Source of the DNA: Cupriavidus cauae
GTDB lineage: Bacteria; Pseudomonadota; Gammaproteobacteria; Burkholderiales; Burkholderiaceae
Direction: 5' to 3'
NCBI RefSeq assembly: GCF_008632125.1
Contig: NZ_VWRN01000068.1
Coordinates: 19,688-83,687, forward strand
DNA length: 64,000 nt
The notes under the pieces are model-generated. The model worked only from the letters and a program-made list of their open reading frames with translations. It searched no databases and was not told where the DNA came from. The position numbers were made by a program, and so were the translations under genes. Below, in pieces: positions 34,462-42,810 of the stretch. Numbering within the stretch: position 1 is the first letter of the stretch; each line of letters opens with the position of its first letter.

Positions 34462-34971
34462 ATGAGCGTGCCTCGCCCCCCCAGCCAGCTCTCGCTGAAC
34501 GTCAACCGCACCGAACGATCGGTCTGCGCCGACCCGGCCACGCCGCTGCTCTATGTCCTGCGCAACGACCTGGAATGCAACGGGCCGAAGTACGGCTGCG
34601 GGCTCGGTCAGTGCGGGGCCTGCACGGTGCTGATCGACGGCGTCGCGGCGCGTTCGTGCGTGGTGCCGGTCAGGGCCGCGGTCGGGCATGTGGTGACGAC
34701 GCTGGAAGGGCTTGCGCGGGGCGAGCGGCTGGACCCGGTGCAGCAAGCCTTTATCGAGGAACAGGCGGCCCAGTGCGGCTACTGCCTGAACGGCATGATC
34801 ATGACCGCCAAGGCCTTGCTGTCGATGCATCCCGATCCCACCGACGAGCAGATCCGCGAAGCGCTGCGCTTCAACCTGTGCCGCTGCGGCACGCATGTCG
34901 AGATCGTGCGCGCGGTCAAGCGCGCCGCGGTATTGCTGGGGCAGGCCGGCCAACAGGCGGAGCCGCGATGA
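34462..34971 (+). CDS. nicA: Nicotinate hydroxylase 2Fe-2S subunit (NicA)
   Basis: A 169-residue two-cluster ferredoxin subunit. Cysteines of YGCGLGQCGACTV and RSCVV bind the first 2Fe-2S, and QCGYCLNGM plus CRCGTH bind the second. It carries electrons from the Mo site to the cytochrome part of NicB. It follows nicC by 129 bases and overlaps the next gene by four bases, so it is coupled to the heme-containing subunit rather than to the Mo subunit. Confidence 0.93.
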   Translation: MSVPRPPSQLSLNVNRTERSVCADPATPLLYVLRNDLECNGPKYGCGLGQCGACTVLIDGVAARSCVVPVRAAVGHVVTTLEGLARGERLDPVQQAFIEEQAAQCGYCLNGMIMTAKALLSMHPDPTDEQIREALRFNLCRCGTHVEIVRAVKRAAVLLGQAGQQAEPR

Positions 34972-37900
34972 ACGATCTGGCACGGGTGGCCGGCGGCGGC
35001 GATATCGCCCACGGAGCGGACGGGACGATGCTGATCCCACCGCCCGCGCGCGAACGCTGCTTGTTTGGCGAAGTCGTGCGGCCCCGTCATCCGCATGCCG
35101 CGACGCTGCGCCGCTTCGACGCCGAGGCCGCACGCGCGGTGCCCGATGTGGTCGCGGTGGTCGCGCGCGCCAACTTCCTCGCCGTGGTGGCACGCTCGCC
35201 CGCGCAGGCGGCAGCCGGTGCGGCAGCGTTGCGCCCGGTATGGTCGGAGGCCGGGGGCCGTACCGAGCAGCGTGTTCCGCGCCGGCGCCGGGTGGTCGCC
35301 TCGCACGGCGACGCAGCGTCGGCGCTGGCGGCCGCATCCATGCAACTCGAACAGGACTACCGCTGGCCGCTGGCCGGCATCGCCCCGCCTGCCGCCACCG
35401 CGATCGCGGATTGGCGAGACGGCGAACTGCGGGTCTGGCTTCCGGATAGCCGTCCCGGTGCGCTGCGCGCCGAGCTGGCGAAGCTGCTCGGGATTGCCGA
35501 GACCGCGGTCGCGCTGATCTGCTGGCACGACGGCGCCGATATGGCCGATATGGCCGCCATGGCCGCCATGGCCGACATGGCCGACATGGCCGACGTGAGC
35601 GGTGCGGCCGCCCGGGCAAGCGTGTCCCATCATGCCGCCGCCGATGCCGCGCTGCTGGCGCAGGCGGTCGGCGGACCGGTGCGGGTTCGCTTCGATGCGG
35701 CGGCGTTCGACGATGCCACGGGATGGATCACGACCCGCATCGCAAGTGCGACGACCGGCGGCGAGCCCGATGGCGAGGCCGCCGCGATTTCCGCCTACCA
35801 GGTCACAGCCACGGCAATGCCTGTCCAGGCTCGGCCGCTGGCATCGATCCAGACCGGTACGCCGTCCGCGGTCTCGGATGTCGGCGGCAGCGATGACGCC
35901 GGACTGGTGCCGCCGTATCGGATCGACCATCTCGAAGCGGTGTCGGCCGACATGGCGCCCACGGCAGCCGCCATCGCGATCAACCCATTGGCGGGCGCCG
36001 TCGCTCAGGTGTTTGCACGCGAATCGCATCTGGACGAGGCCGCCGCGCTGGCCGGCGTCGATCCGGTTGCGCTGCGCCTGAATCATCTGCAGGACGAGCG
36101 GGGCGCGGCGCTGGTTCGGCAGGTGGCGCGGCAGGCCGGATGGCAGGCGCCTGCACAGCGCTCTGTGTCCCGCGCCGCGTCGGGCGATGCGTCGGCGGGC
36201 GTTCGCCGCGGGCGCGGCTTCGCCTACGCCAGCGTGGTCGATGCCGATGGCGCGCAGCCAACGCACAGCTGGGCCGCCTGGGTCGCCGACGTCGAGGTAG
36301 ACGCGTTCAGCGGCGAAGTCAGCGTGACACGGGTCACGCTCGGTCACGACAGCGCGGTGTCCACGTCCACACCTTCGCCGTCGTCCTTGCCTTCACCTTC
36401 ACCCGGCCGAACGCAGGCCGCTGCGCCGGCGCTGGAACACGATATCGCCGAAGCGACCCGGCAATTGACGGCACAGGCGCCGTCGTTCGATCGCTGGGCG
36501 ACGGCCGCCGATGCCGCCACCGCGCTGCCGGCCGCGGTCGGCACGCTCGCTCCCGAGGTCCGCGTCGTCGGCGGCTTGACGACGACCGCGGGTCTGCGCG
36601 GAAGCGCCGCCGCGACCCTGCCCGCCGCCGCCGCGATCGCCAATGCGATTTTTGATGCCACCGGCGTGCGCCTGCGCGAGCCGCCGTTCAGCGGCGAACG
36701 CGTACGCCTGGCGCTGGCCGGAGAACACACCGAGGACGCGCCCGCCAGGCGCAAGCGCCAATGGCTGATTGCGGCGGGCGCCGCCATCGCCGGACTGTGC
36801 GCCACCGTGATGCCATGGCGCTCGGCGATCGCGCCCGTTGCGCCCCCCGAGCCGGGCTTCTATTCGGCCGCGACGATCGAACGCGGCCGGCTGGTGGCGG
36901 CGGCCGGCGATTGCGCCGTCTGCCACACCGCGCCCAACGGCGCGAAGAACGCCGGCGGCCTGCCGCTCGAGACGCCGTTCGGCACGATCTACAGCACCAA
37001 TATCACGCCCGATGTCGACACCGGCATCGGCAACTGGTCGTACGCCGCGTTCGAGCGCGCGATGCGCGAAGGCGTCCATCGCGACGGACGCCGGCTGTAC
37101 CCCGCCTTCCCCTATACCGCCTTCGCCAAGATCAGCGAGGGCGATATGCGCGCGCTGTACGCGTACCTGATGTCGGCCGAGCCGGTGCATGCGCCGGCGC
37201 CGAAGACCGAGCTGGCGTTCCCCTTCAATCTGCGGCCACTGATGGCCGGCTGGAATCTGCTGTTCCATCGCAACGAGCCCTTCCAGCCTGACCCGTCGCG
37301 CTCGGTGCAATGGAACCGCGGTGCGTATCTGGCCGAAGGGCTGGGACATTGCAGCGCCTGCCATTCGCCGCGCAATGCCTTCGGCGCGGAGAAGGGCGGC
37401 CGCGCCTACCTGACCGGCGGCGAGGCCGAAGGCTGGGAAGCGCCGGCCTTGACCTCGCTGTCGCGCGCGCCGATTCCCTGGACCGAAGAAGACCTGTTCC
37501 AGTACTTGCGCACGGGGTACTCGTCGCGCCATGGCGCCGCCGCCGGACCGATGGCGCCGGTCGTCGAAGAGCTGGCGCAATTACCGGAGAGCGACGTCCG
37601 CGCGATTGCGCACTACGTCGCCTCGTTCAACGCGCCGCCGCCCGATGCCGCCACGCTCGACCGGCAGGCACGGGTCCTCGAGCAGCGCAGCGCGACGCTG
37701 GCCCGCACCATGACCGGTCCCGCCGACCGGCTCTACCAGAGCGCCTGCGCGGTCTGCCATCAATCCGATCAGGGCGTGCCGATGTTCGGCGCCAAGCCGT
37801 CGCTCGCGCTGAACACCAATCTGCATGGCGACAAGCCGGACAACGTGATTCAGGCCGTGCTCAAGGGCATTCCGGCGCCTTCATCGAATGCGCTGGGCGA

Positions 37901-38099
37901 TATGCCGAGCTTTGCCGACAGCTTCGACGACCGGCAGGTCGCCGAACTGGTGCATTACCTGCGCGCCCGTTTTGCGCCGGACAAGCCGGCCTGGCAGGGC
38001 GTGGACGAGGCGGTGGCGCGAATACGCGGCAGCGCGTCCACCGGCGCGAAGGTCGTACATGGCGCCAATGGCGCCAATGGCGCGCATCACGGGCAATAA
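34968..38099 (+). CDS. nicB2: Degenerate Mo-subunit-like domain fused to triheme cytochrome c (NicB2-like)
   Basis: A 1043-residue fusion. Residues about 1-575 follow the xanthine-dehydrogenase fold but poorly. The catalytic glutamate motif of NicB1 (GAGESASLP) is replaced by LRGSAAATLP with Ala at the Glu position (A547), and the GCYGRN-type Mo loop is not visible. A membrane helix follows at about 597-615. Three cytochrome c domains have CxxCH at 649-653, 795-799 and 927-931. P. putida NicB carries Mo and heme domains in one chain; here the heme part delivers electrons toward oxidase while NicB1 supplies the active Mo site. Residues near 190-210 hold a DMAD/AAM repeat. The label nicB2 is mine. 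Confidence 0.87.
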   Translation: MNDLARVAGGGDIAHGADGTMLIPPPARERCLFGEVVRPRHPHAATLRRFDAEAARAVPDVVAVVARANFLAVVARSPAQAAAGAAALRPVWSEAGGRTEQRVPRRRRVVASHGDAASALAAASMQLEQDYRWPLAGIAPPAATAIADWRDGELRVWLPDSRPGALRAELAKLLGIAETAVALICWHDGADMADMAAMAAMADMADMADVSGAAARASVSHHAAADAALLAQAVGGPVRVRFDAAAFDDATGWITTRIASATTGGEPDGEAAAISAYQVTATAMPVQARPLASIQTGTPSAVSDVGGSDDAGLVPPYRIDHLEAVSADMAPTAAAIAINPLAGAVAQVFARESHLDEAAALAGVDPVALRLNHLQDERGAALVRQVARQAGWQAPAQRSVSRAASGDASAGVRRGRGFAYASVVDADGAQPTHSWAAWVADVEVDAFSGEVSVTRVTLGHDSAVSTSTPSPSSLPSPSPGRTQAAAPALEHDIAEATRQLTAQAPSFDRWATAADAATALPAAVGTLAPEVRVVGGLTTTAGLRGSAAATLPAAAAIANAIFDATGVRLREPPFSGERVRLALAGEHTEDAPARRKRQWLIAAGAAIAGLCATVMPWRSAIAPVAPPEPGFYSAATIERGRLVAAAGDCAVCHTAPNGAKNAGGLPLETPFGTIYSTNITPDVDTGIGNWSYAAFERAMREGVHRDGRRLYPAFPYTAFAKISEGDMRALYAYLMSAEPVHAPAPKTELAFPFNLRPLMAGWNLLFHRNEPFQPDPSRSVQWNRGAYLAEGLGHCSACHSPRNAFGAEKGGRAYLTGGEAEGWEAPALTSLSRAPIPWTEEDLFQYLRTGYSSRHGAAAGPMAPVVEELAQLPESDVRAIAHYVASFNAPPPDAATLDRQARVLEQRSATLARTMTGPADRLYQSACAVCHQSDQGVPMFGAKPSLALNTNLHGDKPDNVIQAVLKGIPAPSSNALGDMPSFADSFDDRQVAELVHYLRARFAPDKPAWQGVDEAVARIRGSASTGAKVVHGANGANGAHHGQ
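35535..35597 (+). repeat. In-frame 9-bp tandem repeat in nicB2
   Basis: Seven 9-bp units of type GCCGATATG, GCCGCCATG or GCCGACATG run from 35535 to 35597 and encode a DMADMAAMA-type stretch in the degenerate Mo-like domain. Confidence 0.9.
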
Positions 38100-38299
38100 G
38101 GTCGAACAGCCCACGAGATCGAAGAGGTCGCCGCCGCTACTCACAACCGCACCACTGCTTCACAACGCATTCCCGATCACGATGCAGCACGCACTGCATC
38201 GGAACCCAGTCACGCCGAACCCGCACCTTGCGTCATCGACGCCGAGGCGGGGACGGTGTTGGCGCCAGCACCCAAAGGTAGACCAAGCAAGGAGCGAAG

Positions 38300-39610
38300 A
38301 TGTCGTATCAGTACCCTCAAGGAACGGCCGGCGTGCTGGCCCCGACGACGGAACCGGATGTCTACCGCAAGGTGACATGGCGCCTGATTCCGTTCTTCTG
38401 TCTGTGCTATCTGGCCGCTTATCTGGACCGCATCAATGTCGGGCTGGCGAAGCTGCAGATGCTGGACGACCTGAAGTTCAGCGAGACGGTCTACGGCCTG
38501 GGCGCCGGGCTGTTCTTCGTCGGCTATATCCTGTTCGAAGTGCCGAGCAACCTGGTGCTGCAGAAGGTCGGCGCGCGTATCTGGATCGCCCGCATCATGG
38601 TGACGTGGGGCCTGCTGTCCGGGGCCACCATGTTCGTCACCACGCCCACGCAGTTCTATATCGTGCGCTTCCTGCTCGGCGCGGCCGAAGCGGGCTTTCT
38701 GCCCGGCGTGCTGCTGTACCTGACCTACTGGTATCCGACCCATCGCCGCAGCAAGATCATCGCGCTGTTCATGATCGGGCTGCCGCTGGCCAGCATGATC
38801 GGCAGTCCGATCTCGGGCTGGATCATGACGGCGTTTGCCGGCGTCTACGGCTATGCCGGCTGGCAATGGCTGTTCTTCCTCGAGGCGCTGCCCTCGGTGC
38901 TGCTCGGCGTGATGGTGTTCTTCTATCTGCCGAACAACATCGACTCGGCCAAATGGCTCGATGCGGGCGAGAAACGCACGCTGCAACGCAATCTCGAAGC
39001 CGACGTGCTCGTCGAGAACCAGCATTCGCTGAAGGCGGCCTTCACCGACCGCCGCGTCTGGATGCTGGGCGTGATCGACATGTGCCTGCTGATGGGAACG
39101 TATTCGATCGGCTTCTGGATGCCGACCATCATCCGCGATTCGGGCGTCGCCAGCCCGCTGCATATCGGCCTGCTGACCGCGATTCCGCATGCCGTGGCGG
39201 TGGTGGCCATGCTGATCAACGGCGCGCATTCGGACCGCACCCGCGAACGCCGCTGGCATATCGTCGTGCCGGTGCTGTTCGGCGCCTTCGGGCTGGTCGC
39301 CAGTACCTTCGTCACCGGCCATACCGGCGCCACACTGGCGCTGCTGACGCTGGCCAACGTCGGCATCGTGGCGACGTTCCCGGTGTTCTGGTGCCTGCCG
39401 TCGACCTTCCTGAGCGGCACCGCGGCGGCCGCGGGTATTGCGCTGGCCTGCTCGATCGCCAACCTGGGCGGGTTTGCGGCGACGTACCTGCTGGGCTGGA
39501 TGAAGGACACCTTCAACAGCCCCAGCGCCGGCCTGATCCTGTTCGCCGTCTGCCTGCTGGGAAGCTGCCTTCTGGTGCTGGCGATGCCGGCGAAGACGGT
39601 CAACCGATAG
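38300..39610 (+). CDS. nicT: MFS transporter for nicotinate or a related acid (NicT-like)
   Basis: A 436-residue major facilitator of the anion:cation symporter (phthalate permease-like) family, with 12 predicted helices. Family features are YLDRINVGLAKLQMLDDLKFSETVYGLGAGLFFVGYILFEVPSNLVLQKVGAR near the start and YWYPTHRRSKIIALFM. P. putida nicT is a transporter of this family in the nicotinate cluster. It lies 200 bases after nicB2 with GGAGCG upstream. The 38100-38299 gap has no gene. Confidence 0.85.
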   Translation: MSYQYPQGTAGVLAPTTEPDVYRKVTWRLIPFFCLCYLAAYLDRINVGLAKLQMLDDLKFSETVYGLGAGLFFVGYILFEVPSNLVLQKVGARIWIARIMVTWGLLSGATMFVTTPTQFYIVRFLLGAAEAGFLPGVLLYLTYWYPTHRRSKIIALFMIGLPLASMIGSPISGWIMTAFAGVYGYAGWQWLFFLEALPSVLLGVMVFFYLPNNIDSAKWLDAGEKRTLQRNLEADVLVENQHSLKAAFTDRRVWMLGVIDMCLLMGTYSIGFWMPTIIRDSGVASPLHIGLLTAIPHAVAVVAMLINGAHSDRTRERRWHIVVPVLFGAFGLVASTFVTGHTGATLALLTLANVGIVATFPVFWCLPSTFLSGTAAAAGIALACSIANLGGFAATYLLGWMKDTFNSPSAGLILFAVCLLGSCLLVLAMPAKTVNR

Positions 39611-39737
39611 CGGCAAGGGCGGGGCGGCATACGGCCACTGCGGCGGCCGCTGCGGTGATCGGACGGCGGAGGCGATATACAGTCGCCCGGCAGCCGCCGT
39701 ACAATAGGCGCTCCAACTGCCCGTATCCGACCCCATC

Positions 39738-40481
39738 ATGCCGCGAGCGAAAGCCGTCCGCCTCGACACCGACAGCCCCGCCGAACCGCTGGACGACGGC
39801 AAGGCCGCGTCCGGCATCCAGGTCGACGAGATCGCCGAGCGCATCCTGGTCGCGATCTGGGAGCACCGGCTGCCGCCCGGCACCAAGCTGGTCGAGGAGA
39901 AACTGGCCACTGTGTTTGGCGTCAGCCGGACCAAGGTGCGGCTGGCCTTTACCAAGCTCGCACACGAGGGCGTGGTGACGGTGTATCCGAACCGCGGCAC
40001 CTTCGTCTCCAGCCCGAGCGTGCAGGAGGCCCGCCAGGTCCTGCATGCGCGGCGGCTGATCGAGCCCGAGCTCGCGCGCGACCTCGCGGCCGGCATGACG
40101 CGCGAGCGCCTGCGGCCGCTGCGCGCGATCACGCGCGACGAAGCGCAGGCGCGGCGCAAGAACGACCGGCGCACGATCATCCGGCTGTCCGGCGAATTCC
40201 ATGCGCGGCTTGCCGATTTGTCGGAGAACCAGTACCTGGCCAGGTATCTGCGGGAGCTGTGCTCGCTGACCTGCCTGATCATCGCGCTGTACGACGCGCC
40301 GGGCGTGCCGTCCTGCCCGCATCACGAACACGACGACATTCTCGATGCGCTCGAAGCGGGAGACGGCGAGCGCGCGGCCACGCTGATGACCGAGCATCTG
40401 GCGCATGTCGAGAGCACCTTGCACCTGGACGCGCCGGCCGACGAAGAGGTCGACCTGGAGGCGGTGTTCGCCTCCGTGTAG
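39738..40481 (+). CDS. GntR-family regulator with FCD domain
   Basis: A 247-residue FadR-subfamily regulator. The winged helix is IAERILVAIWEHRLPPGTKLVEEKLATVFGVSRTKVRLAFTKLAHEGVVTVYPNRGTFV. The C-terminal FCD domain shows the metal-binding pattern with H in GEFHARLADLSEN and HHEHDDILDALEAGD. It is co-directional with nicT and convergent with the racemase gene, so the target could be nicT, itself or the hydantoin cluster. It resembles the GntR at 46647-47351 in architecture. Confidence 0.87.
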   Translation: MPRAKAVRLDTDSPAEPLDDGKAASGIQVDEIAERILVAIWEHRLPPGTKLVEEKLATVFGVSRTKVRLAFTKLAHEGVVTVYPNRGTFVSSPSVQEARQVLHARRLIEPELARDLAAGMTRERLRPLRAITRDEAQARRKNDRRTIIRLSGEFHARLADLSENQYLARYLRELCSLTCLIIALYDAPGVPSCPHHEHDDILDALEAGDGERAATLMTEHLAHVESTLHLDAPADEEVDLEAVFASV

Positions 40482-40514
40482 CAAGGCGCCAACGCGCCGG
40501 GTCATCGGAGCACC

Positions 40515-40562
40515 GATGTGCGGACTGACCTGCGGTCTGGGGTGCGGACCGACGTGCGGGCT
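40515..40562. repeat. 12-bp tandem repeat between convergent genes
   Basis: Four 12-bp units near the consensus GACGTGCGGACT start at 40515, 40527, 40539 and 40551, between the gntR stop and the convergent racemase stop. No T-tailed hairpin is visible in 40482-40588. Confidence 0.82.
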
Positions 40563-40588
40563 GCCGACAACGACTGGCGAACGATGGG

Positions 40589-41332
40589 CTAACGATGCTC
40601 GATACGCGCCGCTAGCGCATCGGGCAGACCCAACGTGGACTTGGCATCGGGCCGGCGGAACGTGCCGGCGGTCGCCTTGCGCGTGTTCAGCGCGACCAGC
40701 CCCTCGGCCTGCTTGACGGCGGCCGCCATCTGGTCGACCACGGGCACCGGGATGCGGTCGCGCACCCGCGCCGCCAGCCCGGCCAACGGCGCACCGGCAA
40801 GGATCACCACATCGGCCTCGTCCTCGGTGACGGCGCGGTTGGCCAGCGCCACCAGCAACGCCTCCTTCTCGTCCTGCACATCCGATACCGACGCAAACGC
40901 GTCGTCGAGCATGCGGATGCCGGCCAGCCGGCCGCGCAGTCCGTGCATGTCGACGCATTCCTCGTACCACGGGCCCAGCGCGCGGGCGAAGGTGACGATG
41001 GCAAAGCGCCGTCCCAGCATGCAGGCACTGAGCATTGCGGCCTCGGCCATGCCGACGACCGGCAGGTCGAACAGTTCGCGCGCGCCCAGCAGGCCCGGAT
41101 CGCCGAAGGCGGCGATGATCGCCGCATCGACGTTCGCATGGTGTTCGGCCAGCATCTCCAGCGCGATGGCGCCGCCGATCTGCGCCTCGGCACGGGTGGC
41201 GATATAGGGCACGCCGCGTGGCGCGGTCAGCGGCACCAGCTCGGTACCGGGCGCGGCGGCATCGCTGCCGGCGGCCATCAGCCGCGCCGTGATGCCTTCG
41301 CTGGTATTGGGATTCAGGACAAGGATGCGCAT
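40589..41332 (-). CDS. Asp/Glu/hydantoin racemase-family protein
   Basis: A 247-residue racemase-superfamily protein starting MRILVLNPNTSEGITARLMA, the classic hydantoin-racemase opening. The segment AAIIAAFGDPGLLGARELFDLPVVGMAEAAM aligns with the active-site loop that normally reads ACFGDPGL; the first catalytic cysteine is alanine here. The second site reads VILAGAPLAGLA without cysteine. It may therefore be a non-racemising relative or act differently. It is the last gene of an operon with amidase, hydantoinase and transporter on the minus strand. Confidence 0.85.
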   Translation of the reverse strand: MRILVLNPNTSEGITARLMAAGSDAAAPGTELVPLTAPRGVPYIATRAEAQIGGAIALEMLAEHHANVDAAIIAAFGDPGLLGARELFDLPVVGMAEAAMLSACMLGRRFAIVTFARALGPWYEECVDMHGLRGRLAGIRMLDDAFASVSDVQDEKEALLVALANRAVTEDEADVVILAGAPLAGLAARVRDRIPVPVVDQMAAAVKQAEGLVALNTRKATAGTFRRPDAKSTLGLPDALAARIEHR

Positions 41333-41385
41333 GGTGTCTCGGGATGGAGTCGCGGGTTCGTCACGTGCGGGGAGCGGCCGTCGCC

Positions 41386-42810
41386 TCAGCCGGCCGCCAG
41401 CAGTTGTTCGACCAGGCGCGCGGCCGCCAGTACGCGCCAGTCGGCGCCGCGCGGGCCGGCGATCTGCAAGCCGACCGGCAGGCCGTCGCGCCCGGTGCCG
41501 CATGGCACCGAAATCGCCGGCGCCTGGGCATGGTTGAAGAACGGCGTGAAGACGGCATGCGCCCGCGGTTCGACGGCGACGCCGCCGATCCGCTCGGGAC
41601 CGAGCCGGTCGTTGGGCCAGGCCACGCACGGCGTGGTCGGGCACAGCAGCAGGTCATGCTCGGTGAAGAACGCCGCCAGGGCCAGGCCGATGCGGCGGCT
41701 CGCCTCGCGTGCGCGCGCTACCTCGGCGCCGCTCCACGACAGGCCGCGCTCGATCTGCCGCGCGATGTCCGGATCGAAGCGATCCGGGTCGCTTCGCCAG
41801 GCCTCGCCGTAGAGATTGGCCAGGCCGACATGCTGCAGCGGCATCAAGGCCGCCTCGCCGGCCCCTTCCGGCCAGGCCGGATCCTGCCGCGCGATGCGCA
41901 GCCCTGCCGCACGCAGGCGTGCCACCGCCGCCTCGAAGGCCTCGGCGACATCGTCGTCGACCGGTGTGTCCAGGCCCAGGCGCGGGCTGACCGCGATGCG
42001 AAGCCCCTCCAGCGGCTCGGCCGCAGCGCACTGAAAGCCCATGGAATCGGGATCGCGCGGATCGGGACCGCACAGCGCGCGGAACATCAGGGCAGCATCG
42101 TCGACCGTGCGCGTGATCGGCGCCATCACCTGGATGCCCGGAAACGCGTGCGGAAAGCCTGCGGCATCGGGAATGGCGCCGAAGGACGGCTTGAAGCCGA
42201 CCACCCCCGCGTGCGCGGGCGGGCGCCGACTGGAGCCGCCGCCATCGGTGCCCAGCGCCAGCGGCGCCATGCCGGCGGCCACCGCCACCGCGCAACCGCC
42301 CGACGAGCCGCCGGCCGTCAGCGCGGTGTCCTGCGGATGGCGCGTCAGCCCGTAGACCTTGTTGGTGGTCAGGCCCTTGCAGGCGAATTCCGAGGTATTG
42401 CCCATGCCCAGCACGATGGCGCCGGCCGCGCGCAGCCGCTCGACCGCGATGGCGTCCTCGGGCGCGACGAAGTGGCGGTACAGCAGCGAGCCCTGGGTCA
42501 CGCGGCGGCCGCGCACCCACACCACGTCCTTGACAATCACGGGCACGCCGGCGAGCGGCGGCCGTTCGCCGGCGGCCAGGCGGCCGCGCAGTTGCGCGAC
42601 GTCGGCCTCGACCAGATCGCGGCGCTCCTCGAAGACGGCATTGAGTTCACCGTTGCGCGCGTCGATGCGTGCCTGGAACGCCGACACCACCGCGCCGGGA
42701 TCGAGCTCGCCGGCGTTGACCTGGGCCGCGATGCCAGAGGCGTTCGGGTACGGCGGCGCGGCATCGCGGTCATGGCCGCTGTCCTGCCGACTGCGATTCG
42801 GATGGGACAT
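41386..42810 (-). CDS. Amidase-signature hydrolase
   Basis: A 474-residue amidase-signature enzyme. The Ser-cisSer-Lys triad can be placed: Lys in VIVKDVVWV, cis-Ser in TAGGSSGGCA, nucleophilic Ser in GTDGGGSSRRPP. It would hydrolyse an amide or carbamoyl group, possibly the product of the neighbouring hydantoinase. Its start overlaps the hydantoinase stop by one base (TGATG). The first about 20 residues are polar and unconserved. Confidence 0.9.
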   Translation of the reverse strand: MSHPNRSRQDSGHDRDAAPPYPNASGIAAQVNAGELDPGAVVSAFQARIDARNGELNAVFEERRDLVEADVAQLRGRLAAGERPPLAGVPVIVKDVVWVRGRRVTQGSLLYRHFVAPEDAIAVERLRAAGAIVLGMGNTSEFACKGLTTNKVYGLTRHPQDTALTAGGSSGGCAVAVAAGMAPLALGTDGGGSSRRPPAHAGVVGFKPSFGAIPDAAGFPHAFPGIQVMAPITRTVDDAALMFRALCGPDPRDPDSMGFQCAAAEPLEGLRIAVSPRLGLDTPVDDDVAEAFEAAVARLRAAGLRIARQDPAWPEGAGEAALMPLQHVGLANLYGEAWRSDPDRFDPDIARQIERGLSWSGAEVARAREASRRIGLALAAFFTEHDLLLCPTTPCVAWPNDRLGPERIGGVAVEPRAHAVFTPFFNHAQAPAISVPCGTGRDGLPVGLQIAGPRGADWRVLAAARLVEQLLAAG

